This document shows positions 6,335 to 14,402 of a stretch of DNA of 43,070 nucleotides, one piece after another. The first letter of the stretch is position 1. Each line of letters begins with the position of its first letter. The stretch is from the NCBI RefSeq assembly GCF_028610705.1, contig NZ_JAQQWT010000028.1:1-43070 (forward strand), given 5' to 3'. The stretch is from Halalkalibacter alkalisediminis (GTDB lineage Bacteria > Bacillota > Bacilli > Bacillales > Bacillaceae_D). The position numbers and the translations under genes are program-made. The notes beneath the pieces are model-generated. The model worked only from the letters and a program-made list of their open reading frames with translations. It made no database searches and had not been told where the DNA came from.

Positions 6335-8622
6335 CTTCCTTACAAATTGCAGTTACAGGAATTGGGATTTTGTCAAGTATTGGTAGAAATAAACAAGAAG
6401 TCTATGAAAGTATGGAACAGAACAAATCAGGTATTGATCGCATAAAGTCATTTGATCCAGAGCCTTTCATTAGTAAAATCGGAGCAGAACTGAAAATGTT
6501 TGATTCAAACGATTATTTTACCTTAGAGAAAGAAAAGAGCTTTGATCGTTGTTCACAATACGCCATCGTCTCTATACAAGAGGCATTAGAGGAAGCACAT
6601 GTCGATCTAGTTTCCAGTACCATTGGACTGGCATTTGGTACTTGTAATGGTGGATTAAACTCTCTAGAACAGCAAAGATCTTTAGAAGAGCTTGATCCGG
6701 ATAAAACAAGAAATTATCCTTTCTATCAGCAAGGAGATACGGTTGCAAGTCACTTCCAATTATCTGGACCTGTAATGACATTGAACACAGCGTGCGCAGC
6801 AAGTGGTAATGCTATTGGCTATGCGTGTGACATGCTTCGTCATGGTCATGCGGATATAATGATTGCTGGTGGATCGGATTCTATGTCTACATCTGTTTAT
6901 GCTGGATTTAATTCCTTAAAGGCTTTAAATGATGCACCATGTTCTCCTTATAATGAACAATACGGATTAAGCCTTGGAGAAGGTGCAGCTTTTGTTGTAC
7001 TAGAGCCATTAGAAAAAGCTTTAGCTCGAGAGGCAAAGATTTACACCATTATTGAAGGTTACGGTCTTAGTAGTGATGCTTATCATGAAACGGCTCCTCA
7101 GCCAGATGGACACGGAATTCGAAAAGCTGTAGAAATGGCCGTTTCGCAAGGCAATGTGTCAAAAGAAGACATTCAATACATTAATACACACGGAACCGGA
7201 ACAAAAGCGAATGACCCTGCAGAGCTTCGTGGACTCCGTTCCTACTTTGAAGATCAATTTGACAACATCTATGTAAGTTCTAGTAAAGCTTATTTCGGTC
7301 ATAATCTTGGCGCAGCCGCTTCAATTGAATATGTCACTACTCTTTTAGCAGTTGAACAAGGGAAATTGCCTGCTACACTTCATTTTTCAGAGGCAAGAGA
7401 AGGATGCGACCATCCCAAATTAGTGACGAATACAATGCACAGGTATTCTCCCAAATATTTTTTATGTAACAATTCAGCATTTGGGGGCCACAATTCTTCT
7501 ATTCTATCAAAAAATGTCTTTCACCCATTATATTCCTCACCTAAGAATAATACAAACCGTCAAACAAAAGATCGATCAATTGCCATTTGTGGCTACGGTA
7601 CCATTCATGCCCTTGCCAGTGAAGAGGGTTCACTTCTAACTAATCTACAACAAAATGAAACTTCAACTTTACAACTGGATTTTTCACTCAAAAATTACAA
7701 TAAAACATTATACGAACGTCGTATGAATCCTCTAACTCAATACAGTATAGGAGCTTGCGATTTAGCGTTAAAAAAAGCGGCGATAGACGAATCTGAATAC
7801 GAAACTCTTGGACTCGTTTATGGAACGTCACGTGGAAGTTTAAAAAGCGCAGAAAAGTACCTTGGCTCCATCCTTGATCGTGGGGTGGCGAATGCAAGCA
7901 GTGTCTATTTTCCAGATATGGTATTGAACTCAACGGCTGGAAAATTAGCAAAAAAATTTAGTATCAAAGGATTTAGCTCTTCTCACAGTTCAGGTGGTGT
8001 AGATGGCTTACAAGCAATTCATTACGGCACCACAAGCATTTTGGATGGTAAGCAAACGACGGTTCTTGTAGGTGCAGGGGATGAGCAATCAACCCTATCA
8101 ACAGAGATAGATAAAGCCATGAATTTAACATCCAGCTCGTACAATATTACTGAAGGAAGCACGTTCCTTATGTTAGCAGACTATGAAACTGTAAAGGAAA
8201 AAGGTTTACAACAACTAGCTTCAATTAAAGGATTTGGACAAGCTTTTCATAGTAATACTGACCTTTATGTAACGGTGGAAAAAGCTGTGGTACAGTGTTT
8301 GGAAAATGCAAACCTCTCAGAAGATAATATCGATTTTATCTTTTACCATAACAATGATGTAACTGACACCGAAGCTTTTCTCAAGTTAAAAGAAAAGTAT
8401 GGTCACCTTCCAGTAAATACACTTAATCACCTTTGTGGCTACATGGAGTCTAATGGCTCGTTGTTTCATACCCAGGTAGCTATTGAGCTCCTTTCTCTAT
8501 CAAAGGAAGATCAACAGTCAATCACTCAATCTCTTGGCTGGACAAAAGAGCAACTGGAAACTGGACTCATTGTGTCAACATCTATAAATGGAAATTCTAT
8601 GGCAATGGTAATCGAAAAATAA
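6331..8622 (+). CDS. fused ketosynthase and chain-length-factor-like protein
   Basis: The 763-residue protein contains two tandem KAS I/II-type thiolase-fold units. The first (residues about 5-405) has a full condensing triad: Cys155 in NTACAAS, His287 in NTHGTGT and His324 in YFGHNLGAAAS. The second (residues about 415-763) keeps the fold, but His552 replaces the nucleophilic Cys (SSSHSSGG) and GYMES replaces the second GH motif. It therefore looks like a chain-length factor. Type II polyketide synthases normally encode these as two separate proteins, so a fusion is unusual. It should elongate malonyl units on the ACP encoded next. I chose the GTG at 6331 because AGAGGTGG lies just upstream and GTGA overlaps the previous stop. 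An in-frame GTG at 6307 would add eight residues. Confidence 0.9.
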   Translation: MTSLQIAVTGIGILSSIGRNKQEVYESMEQNKSGIDRIKSFDPEPFISKIGAELKMFDSNDYFTLEKEKSFDRCSQYAIVSIQEALEEAHVDLVSSTIGLAFGTCNGGLNSLEQQRSLEELDPDKTRNYPFYQQGDTVASHFQLSGPVMTLNTACAASGNAIGYACDMLRHGHADIMIAGGSDSMSTSVYAGFNSLKALNDAPCSPYNEQYGLSLGEGAAFVVLEPLEKALAREAKIYTIIEGYGLSSDAYHETAPQPDGHGIRKAVEMAVSQGNVSKEDIQYINTHGTGTKANDPAELRGLRSYFEDQFDNIYVSSSKAYFGHNLGAAASIEYVTTLLAVEQGKLPATLHFSEAREGCDHPKLVTNTMHRYSPKYFLCNNSAFGGHNSSILSKNVFHPLYSSPKNNTNRQTKDRSIAICGYGTIHALASEEGSLLTNLQQNETSTLQLDFSLKNYNKTLYERRMNPLTQYSIGACDLALKKAAIDESEYETLGLVYGTSRGSLKSAEKYLGSILDRGVANASSVYFPDMVLNSTAGKLAKKFSIKGFSSSHSSGGVDGLQAIHYGTTSILDGKQTTVLVGAGDEQSTLSTEIDKAMNLTSSSYNITEGSTFLMLADYETVKEKGLQQLASIKGFGQAFHSNTDLYVTVEKAVVQCLENANLSEDNIDFIFYHNNDVTDTEAFLKLKEKYGHLPVNTLNHLCGYMESNGSLFHTQVAIELLSLSKEDQQSITQSLGWTKEQLETGLIVSTSINGNSMAMVIEK

Positions 8623-8645
8623 AATATAATTGGAGGAATTTTAAC

Positions 8646-8933
8646 ATGAAAACCATTAACGAGATCAAAGAAATTATTAAGGTGAATATTTTGATTGAAC
8701 GATTAGAATTAGAAGACATTGAAGCGGATGAAATTGAAGATGATGAACCGTTGTTTGGAGAGGGATTAGGTCTTGATTCTGTAGAAGCTCTTGATGTGGT
8801 GTCGGGAGTAGAGGCTGAATTTGGTGTGAAAGTACAAGGGTTAGAAGAAGAAGATATTCGTAAAAATTTCTATTCGGTTGCCACTTTATCTGCCTTTGTT
8901 GAGGTGAAACTAAAAGAGAAAGTAAGTAGCTAA
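8646..8933 (+). CDS. acyl carrier protein (polyketide chain)
   Basis: This 95-residue acidic carrier protein has the phosphopantetheine site in GLGLDSVEALD, with Ser45 as the attachment residue, then an acidic helix (EAEFGVKVQGLEEEDI). It should be loaded by the phosphopantetheinyl transferase at the operon's 3' end and carry the growing chain for the fused ketosynthase just upstream. A strong GGAGG ribosome site precedes the ATG. It differs in sequence from the second carrier (13366-13605), consistent with separate acyl and glyceryl roles. A stable hairpin follows its stop codon and may shape transcript levels. Confidence 0.93.
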   Translation: MKTINEIKEIIKVNILIERLELEDIEADEIEDDEPLFGEGLGLDSVEALDVVSGVEAEFGVKVQGLEEEDIRKNFYSVATLSAFVEVKLKEKVSS

Positions 8934-8946
8934 ATTCTGGAGGTAT

Positions 8947-8970
8947 GGAGTGTAACTTGGGTTACACTCC
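8947..8970 (+). promoter_or_regulatory. perfect hairpin after the ACP gene
   Basis: The arms GGAGTGTAAC and GTTACACTCC pair over 10 bp around the loop TTGG. No T-run follows, so it is not a classical terminator. It fills the only real gap in an otherwise overlapping operon, between the ACP and ketoreductase genes. It could protect the 3' end of a processed ACP message or act as a weak attenuator that raises ACP output over downstream genes. Its arms are also suitable for a protein-binding DNA palindrome. Confidence 0.55.
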
Positions 8971-8996
8971 ACTCTATCGAAAGTAGGGATTGACTT

Positions 8997-9740
8997 ATGC
9001 TATTACATGAAAAGGTGGCCATTGTTACAGGTGCTACTCGTGGAATTGGAAAAGAAATTGTGGAAACGTTTGTCGCCCAAGGAGCCTTTGTTTATGGAAT
9101 CTACGCATCAAATGATGAGGCTGCTCGATTGATTGAGGAAGAATTAAATCGAGAGCATTTATGCGTAGCTTACGTCAAAGGATCCGTGGAAGATCAAGCT
9201 TTTATACATACGCTTTTTAAAGAAATCGTAAAGAAGCACGGGCGAATTGATGTACTTATAAATAACGCAGGAGTTACACGAGATCAATTCCTTTTCCAGA
9301 TGGATGAGCAGGATTGGCAAGATGTTCTTCAGATTAACTTTGGTGGAACATATACGTGCTGTCTAGCAGCTCTACCTTACATGGAAGCACAACAAACAGG
9401 CAAGATCGTTAATATAGTATCTGTTACAGGAGTGGCAGGACGTGAAGCTCAAACGAATTATGGCACGTCTAAAGGGGCAATTATAGGTCTTACTCGACTG
9501 TTAGCACGCAAGTATCACGAGAAAGGAATTTGTATTAATTCCATTGCTCCAGGGATGATTCAAACAGAAATGATCGACCAAGTACCCAAGGCAAAATTAG
9601 ATAACTTTTTACGTTTCACTAATGCCAAAAAGCTTGGATCGACAAAAGAAGTTGCTCAGAGCGTGCTCTTCTTGTCATGCGAGTTAAGTGACTACGTAAC
9701 TGATACGGTCTTAAAAGTCGATGGAGGCTTTTTACGATAG
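8997..9740 (+). CDS. 3-ketoacyl-ACP reductase (FabG-like)
   Basis: The 247-residue short-chain dehydrogenase has the NADP-binding TGATRGIG near residue 13, NNAGVTRD in the middle, and the catalytic set Ser142, Tyr155 and Lys159 (YGTSK). The spacing is the same as in FabG. It would reduce the beta-keto group after each condensation, which makes this a reducing type II system rather than an aromatic one. The ATG at 8997 is the only start giving the complete Rossmann fold, although its ribosome site (GTAGGGA) is modest. An ordinary fatty-acid FabG is possible by sequence, but its position in the operon argues for a dedicated enzyme. Confidence 0.93.
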   Translation: MLLHEKVAIVTGATRGIGKEIVETFVAQGAFVYGIYASNDEAARLIEEELNREHLCVAYVKGSVEDQAFIHTLFKEIVKKHGRIDVLINNAGVTRDQFLFQMDEQDWQDVLQINFGGTYTCCLAALPYMEAQQTGKIVNIVSVTGVAGREAQTNYGTSKGAIIGLTRLLARKYHEKGICINSIAPGMIQTEMIDQVPKAKLDNFLRFTNAKKLGSTKEVAQSVLFLSCELSDYVTDTVLKVDGGFLR

Positions 9741-9749
9741 GAGGAAAAA

Positions 9750-10463
9750 ATGAATATTTTAATTTCACAAGGTGAGCAAAAAGTCAATCAAGCGATTGCC
9801 ACCCACTTTCATCAAAGGGGAGAAACGCCGGTCCTTTTGTTTACTGATCGTGATAAACACCTTGAGTTTATGCTTGATCAACCAGGTCAAGAAACCGTTT
9901 TTTGTGAAAAATATGAAGAAGAGGTGTTAGATGCGGTCATTGTAGAAGTGTTTGGCGATCAAGGTGTTGAAGTACTTATACATGGAAATGAAATGGTAGA
10001 CGAAGAGAAAAAATTAGAAGAAGATCCCTTCTTGTTAGATGAACTTATAAGAGGTTATCTATATCGTATCTTTCTCTTAAATAAGGTGGTTGTTCGTCAA
10101 ATGATTAAACCCAAAAAGGGGAAAATTATATTCCCCTTATTCTATGACCCTCTTTACTATGCAGGGTATGCTAGCTCTCCAATTTTAAATCAAGCAAAAC
10201 TTTCATTAATGAAATGTATGTCTAGGGAGCTTGGTCCGTTTAAATTAAACGTCAATGCGATAACGTTTGGGTATTACAATGATGGATTCGATCGACAGCA
10301 GAAGAAGTTTAAAAAAGAAAAAGTCGAAATATTCAGTCTTAAACCGAAACTTCCAGATATTGAGGAGTATGTTCGTACCATCGAATTACTAATCAATCCG
10401 TCTGCAAGTTTAATAGGAGGGGAAAATCTTCATGTTGGTGCAGGAATTGAAACAGGAATCTAG
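9750..10463 (+). CDS. degenerate short-chain dehydrogenase-like protein
   Basis: The 237-residue product has the outline of a short-chain dehydrogenase: an N-terminal beta-alpha start (MNILISQGEQKVNQAIATHF), a late segment with ILNQAKLSLMKCMSRELG in the position of the YxxxK helix, and a C-terminal GGENLHVGAG like the family's VDGG ending. The catalytic Tyr appears to be replaced by Leu (LNQAK), and no glycine-rich TGxxxGxG is visible, so it is probably not a working reductase. It follows the active ketoreductase after nine bases with an AGGAGG ribosome site, and may be a partner subunit of it. Its 3' end overlaps the next gene by 32 bases. Confidence 0.7.
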   Translation: MNILISQGEQKVNQAIATHFHQRGETPVLLFTDRDKHLEFMLDQPGQETVFCEKYEEEVLDAVIVEVFGDQGVEVLIHGNEMVDEEKKLEEDPFLLDELIRGYLYRIFLLNKVVVRQMIKPKKGKIIFPLFYDPLYYAGYASSPILNQAKLSLMKCMSRELGPFKLNVNAITFGYYNDGFDRQQKKFKKEKVEIFSLKPKLPDIEEYVRTIELLINPSASLIGGENLHVGAGIETGI

Positions 10464-11526
10464 AGTCAAGGTTGCTCCTCGAATCATTGGATTCGGAGAA
10501 TGTTTGCCAGGAAAGCCTGTTACAAACGAACAAATGGAAGACGTTTTATCCATCCGCAAAGAATGGATTGATACGATGATTGGTAATCACTCTAGACATT
10601 TTGCCGTAGATTTCTCGAAACGAACTGTAGAGTATAGCCTGACAGATCTGTGTACCGTGGCTGCAGAAGAAGCGATCGAGCAAGCTGGTATTCAACGCAA
10701 AGAAATAGATGTGATAGTTCTATCAACCGCAACGCCTGATCATCTAATGCCTGCAACAGTGAACTTAGTGGCTGACCGTTTAGGATTACAAAATATACAA
10801 ACGTATCAGATTCAAGCGGGGTGTTCAGGAGCTCTTCAAGCATTAGATGTAGCGCGCCACCTTCTAGTGGGAGAACGTCGATATGCACTTGTTATCGGTG
10901 GAGATGTGTGCAACAAGTACATGGATTTAACACGTGATTTCACAAAACTAAGATCCTCTGAATTAATTAACTATGCCCTATTTGGAGATGGGGCAGGAGC
11001 TATTCTATTAACAAACGAAAATTGTGACGGTTTAGAAATTACTTCGATTGAAAATCGATTTGTAGGAGTTGGAGAAGAACCAGGACAGGTTATGAACTGG
11101 TTTGGTACCGTTCCTGAAAACGTTCAAGAGTTGAGTAAACGTGAGCTTCGTAAACAGTTTCAATCGGCAAAAGAAGATTACAAAGCAATTGAAAAACAAG
11201 TCCCTCTCATGACGGCTCAAGTACTCAAGACATTACTTGAGGATAGAAATTGGAAAAAAGAAGATGTGACGTATTTTCTTCCACCTCAGCTTGGTTGGAA
11301 TATGACGAAAAAGATCATCGAGTCGTTAGACCTTTCTCTCGATGTAACGATCAATTGTGTTCAGGAAACAGGAAACAATGGAAATGCCCTTCCATTCCTG
11401 CAATTGAAAAAGCTTCATGGGAGGCTCAAACCAAGCAATAAAGTAGTCGGTGTAGCCATTGAATCTTCCAAATGGATAAAAACCGGCATCATACTTGAAT
11501 ACAAGAACGGTGAGACCAATGAATGA
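10432..11526 (+). CDS. KAS III-like acyltransferase of tetronate ring formation
   Basis: This 364-residue FabH-like thiolase-fold enzyme has the nucleophile Cys131 in QAGCSGAL and the family's STATPDHLMPAT segment. The usual HQAN motif is not evident: the matching stretch reads PPQLGWNMTKK, so the active-site His may be lost or moved. The late Asn region reads TGNNGNALP. In tetronate pathways a KAS III-like enzyme joins a glyceryl-carrier thioester to a beta-ketoacyl thioester, forming the C-O and C-C bonds of the ring. It lies directly before the FkbH and glyceryl-ACP genes, as expected for that cassette. The ribosome site is ATAGGAGGGG. Chain initiation is the main alternative role. Confidence 0.85.
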   Translation: MLVQELKQESRVKVAPRIIGFGECLPGKPVTNEQMEDVLSIRKEWIDTMIGNHSRHFAVDFSKRTVEYSLTDLCTVAAEEAIEQAGIQRKEIDVIVLSTATPDHLMPATVNLVADRLGLQNIQTYQIQAGCSGALQALDVARHLLVGERRYALVIGGDVCNKYMDLTRDFTKLRSSELINYALFGDGAGAILLTNENCDGLEITSIENRFVGVGEEPGQVMNWFGTVPENVQELSKRELRKQFQSAKEDYKAIEKQVPLMTAQVLKTLLEDRNWKKEDVTYFLPPQLGWNMTKKIIESLDLSLDVTINCVQETGNNGNALPFLQLKKLHGRLKPSNKVVGVAIESSKWIKTGIILEYKNGETNE

Positions 11527-13366
11527 GCGTGAACTCTTTAAACAGATTAAATCATGTATTGATCAACAAGCACCTGGAATGTCCCATAAACTAAAACAAC
11601 TTCTTTTTGACTTAGAGAGTCCAATTCAAAAAAACAAAGTTGGAAAGTTATTGCGTAAATGGAAGCAAGGAAGGGTTCATGCAAAGATAGCAATTGTAGG
11701 AAACCATACAACCGATGGCTTAGAGCATGCTCTTACGTTTGATGCTGCTAAAAGAGAAATCAATGTAGAGGTGTTGACTACAGGTTATGGTCAATGGGCA
11801 GTTCAAATGCTTCAGTCAGGTAGTGAGCTTGATGAATTTAATGGAGATTTGACAGTCTGTACGCTTGATGAGTCGGTTATTTATCAACACTTACAAACTA
11901 ATGATTGGTCGGTTGAAACGATTGATAAGGCTTTAAGGACGGCAATTGTTGAAATCAATCATATCATTAAAACTTTCGCTTACCGAAATAAGGGAGCGAT
12001 TGTTCTTCATACGATTCCATTACCACTAGCTGACTTAAAATCCATTATTGGCTATCGAGAAAAACAAATTGTAGCCTCTTTATGGAAAAAATTTAACTGC
12101 CACCTGCTTGAGTTGCACACGACTTTGCCGAATGTCATCACACTTGATTTTGATGTTTTGACACAAGGAGCTGCTCAGACACGAGATGAACGGATGAGGC
12201 ATTTTGGCTCAATGAGTTACAGCGTGGGGGCTTGGCATTGTCTTTCTACAGAAATAGTCTCCATTGTGGCCGCTCAAAAGGGATTGACAAAAAAAGTGTT
12301 AGCCCTTGATCTAGACCAAACCCTTTGGGGGGGAGTTATTGGAGATGATGGAGAAAAAGGTATCGCTCTATCTGATACATTCCCTGGTAACCAATATAAA
12401 ACATTTCAAAAATACATCTACCGCTTACATGTGCAAGGTGTCCTTCTTACTATTGCTAGTAAAAATGACTGGAATAATGTGAAGAATGTTTTTATCGAAA
12501 ATGAACACATGATCTTAAAGGAAGAAGATTTTATACAAATTTTTTGTCATTGGAATCCAAAAACAGACAGTCTCCGAAAGATGGCGAATCAGCTCAATTT
12601 AGGATTGGATTCCTTTGTGTTTGCAGATGACAACCCATTTGAGAGACAGCTTATGAAGGAGGAGCTTCCGGATGTGACAGTACTTCCAATCGGAAAAGAT
12701 CCGAGTCATTACGTCATGGAGCTTTTGGATATTGGTTGGTTTCATACAATTGCCTTAACAAATGAGGATCGTAAGCGATCACAGAAATACAAACAGTTAG
12801 TGAAACATGAGGAGCTTAAAGAAGCGTCTACATCAATTGAAGAATATCTTGAGCAATTACAAATGGTGCTTCGGTGGAGCCGGTTAGAGGAACATCATAT
12901 CTCACGAGTTACCCAGCTTTCTCAACGTACAAATCAGTTTAATTTAACGACTGAACGGTTAACAGAAGCAGAAGTTACGAGAACGATGGATATGAGTGTA
13001 GCAGAATCCATTTATACGTTTGGTTTGGAAGATCGTTTTGGTGACAACGGATTGGTCGGTTACTTTCACATTTCTGAGGAAGGAAAGCACTGGCGCATTC
13101 GAAACGTTGTAATGAGTTGTCGAGTATTCAAACGGCAAGTGGAAGCCCAAGCCCTTCATTTACTTATTGAGCAGGCACGAGCTAAAGGAGTGCAAACTAT
13201 TTCAGGCACATACCGACAGACCTCGAAAAATGGACTAGTGGCTTCCTTTTATGAAGAGCATGCCTTTTACCGACAAGGGGATGAGTGGATGTATTCATGT
13301 AAAGACCCCCTTCCAAAAGTTCCATGGATTAAGCAGCAACTGAGTGACGAAAGGGTGAATGTGTAA
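11519..13366 (+). CDS. FkbH-like glyceryl transferase/phosphatase
   Basis: The protein of about 615 residues belongs to the HAD-IIIC (FkbH) family. An N-terminal SGNH-like region (residues about 55-230, with TTDGLEHALTFDAAKREINV and TGYGQW) is followed by the HAD core, where ALDLDQTLWGGVIGDDG carries Asp264 and Asp266, then IASKNDW and FADDNPFER. A GNAT-like C-terminus ends the protein. FkbH enzymes take D-1,3-bisphosphoglycerate, dephosphorylate it and load the glyceryl unit on a carrier protein. The dedicated carrier is encoded by the next gene (TAATG overlap). Tetronate-type FkbH proteins are often shorter. I prefer the ATG at 11519, where GGTGAG sits upstream and it overlaps the previous stop. 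An in-frame start at 11495 is possible. Confidence 0.92.
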   Translation: MNERELFKQIKSCIDQQAPGMSHKLKQLLFDLESPIQKNKVGKLLRKWKQGRVHAKIAIVGNHTTDGLEHALTFDAAKREINVEVLTTGYGQWAVQMLQSGSELDEFNGDLTVCTLDESVIYQHLQTNDWSVETIDKALRTAIVEINHIIKTFAYRNKGAIVLHTIPLPLADLKSIIGYREKQIVASLWKKFNCHLLELHTTLPNVITLDFDVLTQGAAQTRDERMRHFGSMSYSVGAWHCLSTEIVSIVAAQKGLTKKVLALDLDQTLWGGVIGDDGEKGIALSDTFPGNQYKTFQKYIYRLHVQGVLLTIASKNDWNNVKNVFIENEHMILKEEDFIQIFCHWNPKTDSLRKMANQLNLGLDSFVFADDNPFERQLMKEELPDVTVLPIGKDPSHYVMELLDIGWFHTIALTNEDRKRSQKYKQLVKHEELKEASTSIEEYLEQLQMVLRWSRLEEHHISRVTQLSQRTNQFNLTTERLTEAEVTRTMDMSVAESIYTFGLEDRFGDNGLVGYFHISEEGKHWRIRNVVMSCRVFKRQVEAQALHLLIEQARAKGVQTISGTYRQTSKNGLVASFYEEHAFYRQGDEWMYSCKDPLPKVPWIKQQLSDERVNV

Positions 13367-13605
13367 TGCCAATTACAGTTGAAAAAATAATCTTTGCTAT
13401 TTTTGCAGACGTGTTAGAAGTTGAGGAAGGTGACGTAACATTAGATTTTTCCAAAGAAGAAGATTCTGAATGGGACTCAGTCAATTCCTTGAGACTCTTT
13501 ACAAATATTGAAGACGAGTTCAGTATACGGCTTGACATGAATGAATTTATGAACACTTCAACAGTTCGTGGAATTGTCGAATTAGTGGAGGCGGCGAGAA
13601 TATGA
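13366..13605 (+). CDS. acyl carrier protein (glyceryl unit)
   Basis: This small carrier protein of 79 residues has Ser38 in EWDSVNSLRLFTNIEDEF as the phosphopantetheine attachment site. Its place between the FkbH enzyme and the E2-type acyltransferase matches the stand-alone ACP that holds the glyceryl unit in tetronate clusters. The start overlaps the FkbH stop in TAATG and its own stop overlaps the next start in ATGA, so translation of all three genes is coupled. It is distinct in sequence from the polyketide ACP at 8646. Confidence 0.93.
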   Translation: MPITVEKIIFAIFADVLEVEEGDVTLDFSKEEDSEWDSVNSLRLFTNIEDEFSIRLDMNEFMNTSTVRGIVELVEAARI

Positions 13606-14402
13606 CCATTAAGGTTGAATCCTTGCCGCCAGTAAGGCGACATACTTTTCATTTTCTTGAGAAAGCAAAAGAAAGCCATGCGATCTACTTGAGTACGGAA
13701 ATTGATGCAACAGCCATAATGGCTAGAAAGGCTACATTTAAACAAGCGTCAATGAACATAAGCTATGTGAGCTTTTTTCTTTATACGATTTCTCGAGCCA
13801 TTGAAGCTTATCCAGAAGTCAATTGTTCAGTTCAAGGACGTCAATACCCGAAACGTTGGCAGTTTTCTTCAATTGATGGAAAAATCACCTTTGATACTCG
13901 AGCAAAAGGAGAACGAATAGTCACCTCAAGCGTGCTACAAGCATTAAATCAGAAATCTCTTACAGCTATACAGGATGAAATTAATCAAATAAAGAGTGCT
14001 TCATTTGAAAAAGGTGAGCAATTCAAATCAATTCGAAGACTTCAGCAGCTCCCGACTTGGTTAGGGAGGATGATTTACAACAAAATCATGAAAAATCCAG
14101 AAACATGGCAGCAAACTCAAGGGAGTTTTACCGTTACTTCCCTTGGGCACGTACCAATAAATTCATTTTTTCCGATGACTTCAAATACAACTTGTTTTGG
14201 AATTGGTGCTATTCGTCGCTGCCCTGTTGTTATGGAGGATGATATCGTTATTCGACCAATGCTTACTCTTAGTATGTCTTTTGATCATCGAGCAATTGAT
14301 GGAGCATTGGCAGCCGATTTTTTACACCATATTAAACATATGATAGAGGATTTGGGGGAAGAGACATGGCCAGAAGACCAAAAAATTCAAGCTACGACGT
14401 AA
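13602..14402 (+). CDS. E2-type acyltransferase, likely Agg4-like tetronate acetyltransferase
   Basis: The 266-residue protein is the catalytic domain of 2-oxoacid dehydrogenase E2 acyltransferases without any lipoyl or linker domain. The chloramphenicol-acetyltransferase-like active site is SFDHRAIDGALAADFL, with His229 and Asp233. Free-standing E2 domains of this sort are a hallmark of tetronate clusters (Agg4 of agglomerin). There they acetylate the primary hydroxyl of the hydroxymethyl tetronate so that the partner hydrolase can eliminate acetate. Here the partner would be the enzyme at 5249. No dehydrogenase E1 or E3 gene is near, which argues against central metabolism. The gene overlaps both neighbours. 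Confidence 0.85.
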   Translation: MTIKVESLPPVRRHTFHFLEKAKESHAIYLSTEIDATAIMARKATFKQASMNISYVSFFLYTISRAIEAYPEVNCSVQGRQYPKRWQFSSIDGKITFDTRAKGERIVTSSVLQALNQKSLTAIQDEINQIKSASFEKGEQFKSIRRLQQLPTWLGRMIYNKIMKNPETWQQTQGSFTVTSLGHVPINSFFPMTSNTTCFGIGAIRRCPVVMEDDIVIRPMLTLSMSFDHRAIDGALAADFLHHIKHMIEDLGEETWPEDQKIQATT

